Source: DASCQC01 sp036012865 (GTDB lineage Bacteria; Pseudomonadota; Gammaproteobacteria; Comchoanobacterales; Comchoanobacteraceae). From it: a stretch of 64,000 bases of DNA. Position numbers and translations under genes: made by a program. The notes below the pieces were generated by a model. The model did no database searches. It was given only the letters and a program-made list of their open reading frames with translations, and was not told where the DNA came from. Of the stretch, positions 1-8,106 are shown in pieces (the first letter of the stretch is position 1; each line of letters begins with the position of its first letter). Location: NCBI GenBank assembly GCA_036012865.1, contig DASCQC010000025.1:1-64000 (forward strand). Direction: 5' to 3'.

Positions 1-1103
1 ATATACAGTAATTGTGCAAGATTTAATGTGGCCTGATGCGCTAAGTTAGGATGTTTGCTTATTATTTTTTTCAATTCAGTTGTGATGGGTCCAACAAAAG
101 AATCAGGGGATTTGTCGATAATAGCTGCATGAATGTTAAATTTCATTATTTCAGATAGGGCGGCTTTATGAATATTGGGCTGGGATAAATTATACACGCG
201 GAAGAACTCATCAGGTATCTGACAAATTTCATTTTCGTGAATAAACAATAACCAGATAATTGGTTTATTGCTGCGCCTTTCAATTTCTCTAGAGCTACAT
301 AATGTTTGAATTTTGTATAAAAATATTGAGCTGATATGTCTTGATTGTTTTACAATTTTTAGCCTGGAAATTTTCTCTAGATCCTCCTTATATTCATAGT
401 CAGCTTCCTCATATCTTCTGAAAAATACAAAATTAAAGATAAGGCTCAGAAGCCAGCTTTGAACTTCTTGGTTTGGGGCTGATGTATAGATTTCATCAAG
501 GAAAGAAAGTTTTTGTCTCACCAAACGGAGCGAAGCAATCTGATTAAAACTCAAAACCTGAATAGCTATAAGTAACATACTTAGTATCAGTAACATACTA
601 GTTATCACCCAATCAAAAATGATAGAAATCCAAGAAGGAGGAATTAAAATAAGAGGGAAATAAAGTACAAGATGTATATGGGGTTGATCATCCCTAAGCG
701 CGTTATTAAAAAAGAGATTAATGGAGGAAGAAGGTACTAAGAAAAAAGGTAGTACAAAACCAGCACACATGGCAACACTATAAGTCATGGCTATTATTGA
801 GGGGATTCCCATGATTAGAAAAAAAGATATAACTGCCATAAAATCCGTAAGAATTTCTGATGTAAGATTGATAGTTGCCATTTTTGATAAGGGGTTTAAA
901 TGCTTGAAACTAACATAGGGAAGGCGTGATTCAACCCAAGAGACACAATCATAAAGAGATAGATTGCCGCCATAAAATCCATAGTTTAATATCGGATAGA
1001 TCGGTACTGTAAAACAAGTAACGATGCATAGTGGTAAGTAACTTATTAGTTGATTTAAAGACTGAACAATTCTTCTTGATATCGTTTTTAAAACATGTGT
1101 CAT
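1..1103 (-). CDS. Unrecognised multi-pass membrane protein, 3' end beyond window
   Basis: Reading the minus strand from an ATG at 1103 gives 367 codons without a stop up to the window edge, so the C-terminus is missing. The start is MTHVLKTISRRIVQSL. Hydrophobic stretches lie at about residues 20-40, 85-125 and 145-185, followed by a more polar part that is probably cytoplasmic. I recognise no family. It begins only 41 bases after the stop of the 762-aa gene and on the same strand, so it is probably the last visible member of the block starting at 10293. The reading frame is certain from the sequence; function is unknown. If the block encodes secreted or effector-like proteins, a membrane partner such as an immunity or transport component is possible, but nothing in the sequence proves that. 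Confidence 0.7.
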   Translation of the reverse strand, partial: MTHVLKTISRRIVQSLNQLISYLPLCIVTCFTVPIYPILNYGFYGGNLSLYDCVSWVESRLPYVSFKHLNPLSKMATINLTSEILTDFMAVISFFLIMGIPSIIAMTYSVAMCAGFVLPFFLVPSSSINLFFNNALRDDQPHIHLVLYFPLILIPPSWISIIFDWVITSMLLILSMLLIAIQVLSFNQIASLRLVRQKLSFLDEIYTSAPNQEVQSWLLSLIFNFVFFRRYEEADYEYKEDLEKISRLKIVKQSRHISSIFLYKIQTLCSSREIERRSNKPIIWLLFIHENEICQIPDEFFRVYNLSQPNIHKAALSEIMKFNIHAAIIDKSPDSFVGPITTELKKIISKHPNLAHQATLNLAQLLY

Positions 1104-1144
1104 TTTTTGATCGTAGACTCATTGACAAAAGTAGTCAATATTTT

Positions 1145-3433
1145 TTAAGACTTCTTTGATTTCTTGTTTGATTTTGTAAAGGGGTTAAGACTGGGGTAGG
1201 GAAACCTTTTCTTCACAACTTTTGGCGTTGATTTTTTAGATGAGTGAGGAATTTTTTGACTAGGTATAGGTTGTGGCGATTTATGGGTGGTTAGGTTTAG
1301 CATCAAATCTTTGAAGTTGTGTTGTGTAAGTTCTTTCTTTAGTCTTAATTGAGCACCCTTATGCGCATTTTCTGCTGAAGTGTCTAGCAGGCTTTCAATG
1401 TCTTTTTTTACATCACTATTGAGGTTGTCTACTGACATTAGTAACCTTCTAATTTTTTTGTTGTTAAGATATTTTCCTTGGGCTAAGGATCTGGTTCCTT
1501 TTTCATCTTTATAAATCTTCCTCATAATATTATGCCCTATGTTGCGTGCTTGTATTTTTATTTTATTCTTTGCTAGGTCGGGAGTGTTTTTCATTAAATT
1601 AGATAAATTGTCGATCAGGGTTTTTAGTTGCAAAGACTCTTGTTGCTTTTTCGCATGAGAAAAGTAAATTTCTTGAATTAATTCTTCGTTATGATCTGGC
1701 AAATGACTTTGGATTTCTTGGGGAAGATGGCTTCTTGTTTTAGTTATAATATCCAGGGTTTTCTGGAATGATTTACCTTCATGAATTTGCTTGTCAATGA
1801 AATTATTGATGATCGCTTGATAAATATCAGCCACTTTATGAGTTAATAAACTCTCTTTTGTGCTTACATAGCTTTGGTAATTCTTAATGATGCTGAGAAC
1901 ATCTCTTGTACTTACCCCAGGTTGTTGAAACGTTTCTAAGGATGTTTTTAGCGCATGCTCTAGCTCGTGGGTAACTACGTTTGAGGAATTAAAAGATTTT
2001 TTAAGTATTTCAATGTTTTTTAAATCAGTTTGAAGAATGACTTCAGGAAGCACATGTTTAAAAATATGAGAGATATCGTCTAGATTTTTTTCAGGGTTAT
2101 CGAGCAAGTCTTTAAACGATTCAAGCTTGAGTGTTTGAGCTTCATGATTATCAGGTTTAGAGCTTTGGACAACATCAATGACACCCTGAATTTCATCTAA
2201 TAATATGTTTTTCTTCATCGATGTTAGTTGTTCGTTGATCACCTCTAACTTTTGTTTAATCTCTTTTTTGTTCTGGGTTACATTCTCACCTAAAGCTAAA
2301 ACCTTATCAATAGTTTCTTTCAAAGGTCCTTGTAAGCTTTCAGGAGCTAATTTGATGGCTTCGAAAAAGGTTTGGGTGATCTCTTTAAGGTATTGTTTTT
2401 CCTCTTCCGATAAAATTTTATATTTTTTCTGGGCTTGTTTTTTAGGGTAAATGAAATTGTACACTTCATCTAATATGTTGTATAAAAATGAAGCTAAATT
2501 AAATGCCTTTATGGTTTTTGTTGTTTTTTCATTTTTGAGTTTATCAAGTCCGCTATTAAAGGTTTTTAGAATTTTTTCAAGGGCTTTTACACGTTTTTCT
2601 TTCGGATTGTCTGTTGGTTTGTTTACATCTTGCGGGGGGGCTTTTTCCGCTAATAGGGATAGCTTTTCCTCAAAAGCATCAACAATTGTCTTATTGATTT
2701 TTTTCGTTTGATCTAAATGAGTTTTAAAATTGTTTTCCTCATTAAGCTGCTTCCACAGTGCTTGTGGTGATAAATTAGCTTCTTCAGCAACACGTTGAAA
2801 TACCTCCATATGAGATAACATTGTTGTGATAAAGGCTTGCTGTATATAGGGGTTATTGTATTCTTTGTTAGAGGAGAAAACTAACATGAGATCTTTAGCT
2901 GAAATATGGTTAGGTTCTAAAAAATACATAAATTTTGCAAGCTGCTGTTTTGCAAGTTCATACTTTTTTGGGGTTAATTGTTTTGCAACCAAGTCTTTTG
3001 GTTGGACGTTCTTTAATTTTTCACGCAGAATATTTTCATAGATGTTTTGAACTTTGTTAGTGCTGTCACCTAAAATAGAGGATTGAATTTCTGGAGGGGC
3101 TTGCATAAGATCATGGTCAAGCTTATTAACCTCTTTGACAAAAGTAGTAACTGCGGTTGATTGATGTAGGGTGCCCAAAGATAGTTCAAATAGTTCCTTC
3201 TCATGTTCATGAAAGCCAAGTTCTTCAAAGATTTCTTTGAAAAAGGCTTTGCCTAGGCTGTAGGGTCTAAACATTGAAGCAGGTAGTTTTTCTTTTCCCA
3301 TCGAGAGGAGAGTCGTATAGGTTTTTTCAACAGTTTTAACGTCAACTTCTGAGCTTATCTTTAAGTCTACTGTTTTGAGCGGTTTAGAATCCAGTACGGG
3401 TAGCTCTTTTTGACGGTTAGTGGGCGCAGCCAT
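1145..3433 (-). CDS. Large helical Lys/Glu-rich protein, 762 aa (paralogue of the 768-aa protein)
   Basis: I do not recognise a described family. The protein is almost entirely polar and helix-forming, with no signal peptide, and ends in a very basic tail of about 40 residues rich in Lys, Ser and Pro. It shares clear blocks with the 768-aa protein upstream: FLEPNHISAKDLMLVF (against FMNPENITLSNFNKHF), QQAFITTMLS at residues 198-207, HLDQTKK at 239-245 and GKYLNNK near residue 660, at matching positions. A weakly hydrophobic segment near residues 315-335 (FLYNILDEVYNFIYP) lies mid-protein. It is the fifth gene of a minus-strand block, 93 bases after the 595-aa gene. A cytosolic structural protein or a substrate of a secretion system would both fit; the latter is inference from composition and family expansion. 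Confidence 0.8.
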   Translation of the reverse strand: MAAPTNRQKELPVLDSKPLKTVDLKISSEVDVKTVEKTYTTLLSMGKEKLPASMFRPYSLGKAFFKEIFEELGFHEHEKELFELSLGTLHQSTAVTTFVKEVNKLDHDLMQAPPEIQSSILGDSTNKVQNIYENILREKLKNVQPKDLVAKQLTPKKYELAKQQLAKFMYFLEPNHISAKDLMLVFSSNKEYNNPYIQQAFITTMLSHMEVFQRVAEEANLSPQALWKQLNEENNFKTHLDQTKKINKTIVDAFEEKLSLLAEKAPPQDVNKPTDNPKEKRVKALEKILKTFNSGLDKLKNEKTTKTIKAFNLASFLYNILDEVYNFIYPKKQAQKKYKILSEEEKQYLKEITQTFFEAIKLAPESLQGPLKETIDKVLALGENVTQNKKEIKQKLEVINEQLTSMKKNILLDEIQGVIDVVQSSKPDNHEAQTLKLESFKDLLDNPEKNLDDISHIFKHVLPEVILQTDLKNIEILKKSFNSSNVVTHELEHALKTSLETFQQPGVSTRDVLSIIKNYQSYVSTKESLLTHKVADIYQAIINNFIDKQIHEGKSFQKTLDIITKTRSHLPQEIQSHLPDHNEELIQEIYFSHAKKQQESLQLKTLIDNLSNLMKNTPDLAKNKIKIQARNIGHNIMRKIYKDEKGTRSLAQGKYLNNKKIRRLLMSVDNLNSDVKKDIESLLDTSAENAHKGAQLRLKKELTQHNFKDLMLNLTTHKSPQPIPSQKIPHSSKKSTPKVVKKRFPYPSLNPFTKSNKKSKKS

Positions 3434-3526
3434 AGGTTTACTCCTTCTTGTTTATAACATATAGGATAATTATGATGCTTTTGCATGAATATGTTGTTTT
3501 ATATGGGTATTAATTGATTAAAGCTG

Positions 3527-5314
3527 CTATTTTATTGCTTTCTTAAGAGGTGTAGATAACTGACCTTTAGTGGGTACAAGATGGGCTGTCGTTAAAACCT
3601 CTTGGAGTAAGTCTAGGTTTGTTTTATCAAGAACTGTTTCTAAGTATTTCAGTGAAGCTTTCTTTTCAAGAGGGCGCTTACTTGTGTCTAATAGGGTTTC
3701 AATATGTTTCCAAAATATTTGATGAGGTTTTGTGTTAGATCTGTGGTCAATAAATTTCTGAAAACTTAGACTGTTAAGAAATATGCCTTGGCTTTTACTT
3801 ATTTGAAATGCAGTTTTTTGTTGATGCTTATGTGTCTTTACAAGGGCACCTATCAATGTTTTAACTTTCTTCCATGGGTTTTTATGCTTCTTGGTTATGG
3901 TGTCGATCAGGTCCTGAAGGTTTTTAATCGTGGGCTTGAAGGTTTGATTAAGTTTGGTTTTAGCGTTTTCTCTTAAAAGCTTTAATTCATCACTCGATAT
4001 TTCAGGTCGATAGTTTTCTGGAATTTTTTCTAGTGCTTCTTGTTTTATTGCTTCCATTTTACTTGTGTCTTCGCTTTTTAATATGCTAAGTAGTAACGTT
4101 TTTTCAAGAGCAGGAATGAGAGAGTTCTTTTTTATAAGCTCTTTTATCATAAGTGTCAGCTTTGAGTCTGAAATAGTTGGCCGATAATTTTTAGGAAGTT
4201 TTTCTACAATCATTTTTAAAGTGGTATTGACCTTTTCTAAAATGACCGGGATAGGTGTGTTTTTAATTAATTCAGAGGCAATAGTCTGCTTGAAACTATC
4301 CATGAGAGCTGTTTCGATCTTTTGGAGTTCTTCTTTGGGTAGGGGCGCTGATAAGAAATTGAAGGTTTCATGGTGCAGCAGCGTTAATATTTCACCGGTT
4401 TTATACTTCGCCAGAGATGGGGCTTTTTGTTGTAGGAGCTGGTTGCTTAATTTTTTTGTTATGGCGGTGAATTTTTCTATTTTCTTATTCAATGCTTCTT
4501 TTTCTTTATTAGAAAGTTTCAACTTATTATTTAAGGTGCTTTTTATTCCTGTAATGCGTGCTCTTATTTCAGATTCATCAAATCTCAATGCTCTGACTTT
4601 CTGGGGATTTGTTTCAGAGACTGTTTTTTTCTTTTTAAGAATTTTAGTAAGGAGCTTTTTTTGTTCGACTAGCTTTTTTTTAAGAAGACTTTTTTGTTCA
4701 TCATTAATGTTGACTTTATTTTCTAGCCTTTGCAATGAAGTCATTAAGACCTCAACTTTTTTAACTAAGCCTTGATGTTCTGTTGATTGATTTAAGTGTT
4801 CAGTTAGTTCAACTGTTTTGTCTGTAAGTTCAGTTAAAGGTTGGAGAGATGCTTTAGGTTTGTTTTTATTCAACCAACTCTTTACTTTGTGAAGCATTTT
4901 GGTAATAAGTTTTAGGATTAATGGGGCTTTATTAAGGGTAAGTATTTGTAAGTTTTCGTTGGCTATTGTGTTTACCATGCTTGTGTATTCAGTTAGCGTT
5001 GGACTGATTGCATTATTAAACAATTCTTTTTTTTTCCCCATACTTCTTTTCTCTGCATCAAGTATTTTTTCTAAAGCAATTTGATAGGTTCTTAAAAGGT
5101 TGTTGTAAATAATCCTCATGAGGGCTTTTCTGGTAGAGGGGGGCATTTCTATTTGATTGAGGAGAGCAGTTATTGTGTTTTTTTGATGGGTTAGTCTTTC
5201 TGGGAATATGCCATGTTTAATAACAGAAGTTAAACAAAAGTCTAACTTTTTAGAGGTTATCTGATTGAGCCAACTTGTTTTATACTTTTCATTATTTGGA
5301 TATAATTCATCCAT
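3527..5314 (-). CDS. Helical coiled-coil protein, 595 aa, unknown function
   Basis: This Lys-rich, all-helical protein has no signal peptide and no recognised domain. Strong coiled-coil propensity runs from about residue 155 to 300. There is an internal repeat of about 59 residues: KLPKNYRPTISDSKL near 372-386 and KIPENYRPEISSDEL near 430-444. Similar LP..Y motifs occur in the 768-aa protein (NLPLEYKSRLN) and, more loosely, in the 762- and 728-aa proteins, always upstream of the C-terminal part. Near the C-terminus IETLLDTSKRPLEKKASLKYL resembles a segment of the 762-aa protein. The ATG at 5314 lies inside the end of the 118-aa gene (overlap ATGGATGA), which suggests translational coupling. 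It probably belongs to the same family as its neighbours but is more diverged. Confidence 0.8.
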   Translation of the reverse strand: MDELYPNNEKYKTSWLNQITSKKLDFCLTSVIKHGIFPERLTHQKNTITALLNQIEMPPSTRKALMRIIYNNLLRTYQIALEKILDAEKRSMGKKKELFNNAISPTLTEYTSMVNTIANENLQILTLNKAPLILKLITKMLHKVKSWLNKNKPKASLQPLTELTDKTVELTEHLNQSTEHQGLVKKVEVLMTSLQRLENKVNINDEQKSLLKKKLVEQKKLLTKILKKKKTVSETNPQKVRALRFDESEIRARITGIKSTLNNKLKLSNKEKEALNKKIEKFTAITKKLSNQLLQQKAPSLAKYKTGEILTLLHHETFNFLSAPLPKEELQKIETALMDSFKQTIASELIKNTPIPVILEKVNTTLKMIVEKLPKNYRPTISDSKLTLMIKELIKKNSLIPALEKTLLLSILKSEDTSKMEAIKQEALEKIPENYRPEISSDELKLLRENAKTKLNQTFKPTIKNLQDLIDTITKKHKNPWKKVKTLIGALVKTHKHQQKTAFQISKSQGIFLNSLSFQKFIDHRSNTKPHQIFWKHIETLLDTSKRPLEKKASLKYLETVLDKTNLDLLQEVLTTAHLVPTKGQLSTPLKKAIK

Positions 5315-5663
5315 TTTTTTCTGGAGAATGGAGGCATTTGTAATGCTTAAAAAGGGTTTCTATTTTTGGCAGATGTTTGTTGACGGTTGATGCTTGGTCT
5401 TTTCCTTTTAATTCGGCGATTGATATGAGCTCATCAATCCACAAGCCCAGTTGGTCTTTATTTTTCTCATCTAGAGGCATGTCACTAAGCTCGCTTTTCA
5501 TCTCTTTTAAGGTTATCAGTTCTTTTGATTCGGTTATCGTGATATTAGCTTGCGTGGTTTTTTGCTGTTCATGGGCTAAGCCCGTCGTTAGTAGTTCGCT
5601 AAGAACTCCTATCTGAACAGTGTTCAGAAAAACTGTTTTGGGTGGTGGTTGTTCATTACTCAT
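5307..5663 (-). CDS. Small acidic helical protein, 118 aa, coupled to the 595-aa gene
   Basis: The product begins MSNEQPPPKTVFLNTVQIG and is otherwise polar and helical, without a signal peptide or known domain. Its stop codon overlaps the start of the 595-aa gene by 8 bases, so the two are probably translated together. One possibility is that it is a chaperone-like partner of its large neighbour, since small acidic helical proteins are often encoded beside large secreted substrates. Another is that it is the separated N-terminal part of a once longer protein. A 133-base gap upstream holds a CTATAAT element, so a separate promoter for this pair is possible. Function is unknown. Confidence 0.65.
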   Translation of the reverse strand: MSNEQPPPKTVFLNTVQIGVLSELLTTGLAHEQQKTTQANITITESKELITLKEMKSELSDMPLDEKNKDQLGLWIDELISIAELKGKDQASTVNKHLPKIETLFKHYKCLHSPEKNG

Positions 5664-5796
5664 GAATCATGCCTAGTTATATGTAAAGATTATAGTACAG
5701 TTCTGATTTTATTGTTTAATTTTGTTTGGGTGGGGTTGAACTATCTTTTTCTGAGAAAGCGTTGATATGCTGTCGCCATCGAGGGTTAAACATCGA

Positions 5797-8103
5797 TTAA
5801 TGACTAAGGGTTCGACCAGATGTATTTTGTCTCTTTGGATCTATTGGTGGTTTTCGTTGAGAGCCCTTGATTCTTCTTTTAACCATGGTTTCCAGGGATT
5901 TTTTACCCACCTTTTTCTGGGATTTATTGGGTGAGGCTTCTACGAATTTATTATACGTATTTGTATCAAGATTATTTTTTAATGCTTGATAAGCACTTTT
6001 TGTTTTATCTTGAGGCGTATTGGGGTTCAGAATAGCTTTTACAGCGTCTTTTACATCTCCCTTTGGCATGACTTTTAATATCTCATCGATGTTCTTATTA
6101 TTGAGGTATTTTCCTTCCTTTTTCTTGCTAGATTGCAACACCCGCCCTATCCACCCTATACTATACTGACGGGCCTTTTTCATCGCTTCAGGTAATTGTA
6201 TGAGTGCTTGCCGAATCTTAAATTTTTCGACAGGATTTTTAATGGCAGACACATTCAGTCTAGATTTATACTCAAGGGGCAAATTTTTGATCAAGGTTGC
6301 TGTTGACTTTTCAATATCCAAACTTAGGTCATGGGTAGCTTGATCTACAAGATTGACAGATAGTATTTTTTCAATTGCTTTTATGCTTTTATCACTAGGA
6401 GTGAATGAAATGCCTTTAGCATGGCTTATGATCTTTTCAACTAAATTGGAGGCATCTGCTTTTAATTGATTATGGTGCTGCTGGATTTCTTTTTGAAGAC
6501 CCGTCATTAGGGTAGATGTATCTCCTGGTTTCAGGGCTTTTTCTAGACCCTTAAGTGAATTTTTTGCTCGGTCTATTTCTTGGTTCAAAGAGACATTTAA
6601 TGGGGTGCTAATCTTATCTTGTATTTTTTTCTGTATGTCAGGTGTTGCTGTAACTAATAATATTTCCTGCTCTCTTAACTGATGCAATGTGTCCAGTTTC
6701 CCTTCAATAAAGTTCCTGTCAATGGGGTCAGGCAGAGTTTTTAATGCTCTCTCAAGTTTTGTGAAAATATTGTCAATTTCTTCGACATTTTGTTGTATGG
6801 GGATTTTCTTTTCTAAGATTATAATTTGTTGTTCCAAGATGGTTGCAACCTTAGTTTCTTTGCATGTTGTTAATTTTTCTCTCAATGTCATGATGATTTT
6901 TTTTATATCTTGAGGCAGGTTGTTTTTCTCGATCTTCTTAAGTTCTTCGCTGATATCTTCAACAACAGATTTAATTTCGACTTTATTGAGTGTTGCAGAA
7001 TCAGCGAGCTTTGTAGGACCAGATGTTTGGTTAGGTTTATGTCCGATGCTAGCCAATTTTTCCCATAACAATTTTAGCAATGACCTAAGCATAGATGATA
7101 GTTTCTTCTTTGGAGCATCACTTTGAAACTCCTGGTTCGTTGATACTTCTTTTGGAGCATCTTTTTGAACATCTTGGCTTGTTGATACTTTTTTCAAATC
7201 TTTCCGTGCTTCTGTAAAATCAAATTTCATGGTGGATCTTGTTCTTTTTCTACTAGTAGCCTTTCGAGATTTTGTTTTTTCTGGGGGTATCATTGGTTTT
7301 GTTTTCTCTTTTTCAATCTCAATATCTAAATTCTTGATTTTTTCCTTAAAGTCCATAAGAAGTTGTGGGTTTAATTTTTTAGTTTGATCTAAGTGTTTTT
7401 TAAAAATTCCTCCTTCTTTTTCAAGGACAGTTGTGTAAAACTGATTGAGACTCAGGGATTGTTTGTTTTGAGTATTGTATGCCTTAACTAGTTCTTCGTA
7501 TTTTTTAGGGTTTGATAATAGAGTCGATATAAACGCTTGTTTAACCATGCAATCAAGTCTAATGTTGGCGGAACCATTTTTGATATCAAGGGAGTGACCA
7601 TCGGACTTTGTTATCGAGATATAACCACTTTTTTGGGCTTGATCTTGATGCTTTTTATAGGGTTTGATCTCATCTCCAGTATAATATTTATCTTCAATCT
7701 CTTTTTGCTTGTTGTCATCATCAGTAAAATGCTTATTGAAATTGCTCAAAGTGATATTTTCAGGGTTCATGAATTCGGCTGAATCAGTGAAGGCCGTTTG
7801 AATAGTGCCCATTAACTGGCCATAGGTTTTTTCATCTACCATTTTTCTTTTGAGATAACTTAGACTTTTCCAGGGGTTTTCAGCAAAAACCTTCTGGATT
7901 TCGGCTTTTGTAAGGGGCTTGTTGCCACTGAGTTTAGAAAAGTTGTAAGAGAGGAAGTGTTCGGTATTTTCAGTCCCAACAAGTGCATTGACTATCGGTA
8001 AGACAGTGCTTTTGAACTTGATTAGTTTTTTGTACTGATCGTCTATTTTATGATGATCTTGTTTTTTACCTTTTTTGATAATTTCTTCATTGGTATATGA
8101 CAA
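5797..8103 (-). CDS. Large helical Lys-rich protein, 768 aa (paralogue of the 762-aa protein)
   Basis: No family is recognised. The protein has no signal peptide, is dominated by Lys/Glu/Gln helices and ends in a strongly basic tail (KKSLETMVKRRIKGSQRKPP). Blocks shared with the 762-aa protein are FMNPENITLSNF near 111, KQAFISTLLS at 188-197, HLDQTKK at 237-243 and GKYLNNK near 665, in the same order and with similar spacing, so I call them paralogues. A segment near residues 335-350 (SMLRSLLKLLWEKLASI) is amphipathic or weakly hydrophobic. Around residues 305-330 a short motif is duplicated (STSQDVQKDAPKEV then STNQEFQSDAPKKK). It starts 3 bases after the stop of the 728-aa gene, so the two are almost certainly cotranscribed. 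Confidence 0.8.
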   Translation of the reverse strand: MSYTNEEIIKKGKKQDHHKIDDQYKKLIKFKSTVLPIVNALVGTENTEHFLSYNFSKLSGNKPLTKAEIQKVFAENPWKSLSYLKRKMVDEKTYGQLMGTIQTAFTDSAEFMNPENITLSNFNKHFTDDDNKQKEIEDKYYTGDEIKPYKKHQDQAQKSGYISITKSDGHSLDIKNGSANIRLDCMVKQAFISTLLSNPKKYEELVKAYNTQNKQSLSLNQFYTTVLEKEGGIFKKHLDQTKKLNPQLLMDFKEKIKNLDIEIEKEKTKPMIPPEKTKSRKATSRKRTRSTMKFDFTEARKDLKKVSTSQDVQKDAPKEVSTNQEFQSDAPKKKLSSMLRSLLKLLWEKLASIGHKPNQTSGPTKLADSATLNKVEIKSVVEDISEELKKIEKNNLPQDIKKIIMTLREKLTTCKETKVATILEQQIIILEKKIPIQQNVEEIDNIFTKLERALKTLPDPIDRNFIEGKLDTLHQLREQEILLVTATPDIQKKIQDKISTPLNVSLNQEIDRAKNSLKGLEKALKPGDTSTLMTGLQKEIQQHHNQLKADASNLVEKIISHAKGISFTPSDKSIKAIEKILSVNLVDQATHDLSLDIEKSTATLIKNLPLEYKSRLNVSAIKNPVEKFKIRQALIQLPEAMKKARQYSIGWIGRVLQSSKKKEGKYLNNKNIDEILKVMPKGDVKDAVKAILNPNTPQDKTKSAYQALKNNLDTNTYNKFVEASPNKSQKKVGKKSLETMVKRRIKGSQRKPPIDPKRQNTSGRTLSH

Positions 8104-8106
8104 ATT

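Noticed and set aside
4221..4775. 184-aa plus-strand open frame inside the 595-aa gene
   Set aside because: It lies opposite a well-supported gene with coiled-coil pattern; it has no convincing ribosome site and its hydrophobic Phe/Ser-rich composition is a mirror of Lys/Glu codons.
3527..5663. 118-aa and 595-aa genes as one gene split by a frameshift
   Set aside because: The second frame has its own ATG in an ATGGATGA overlap, a normal coupling arrangement, and neither protein appears truncated internally. Not fully excluded.
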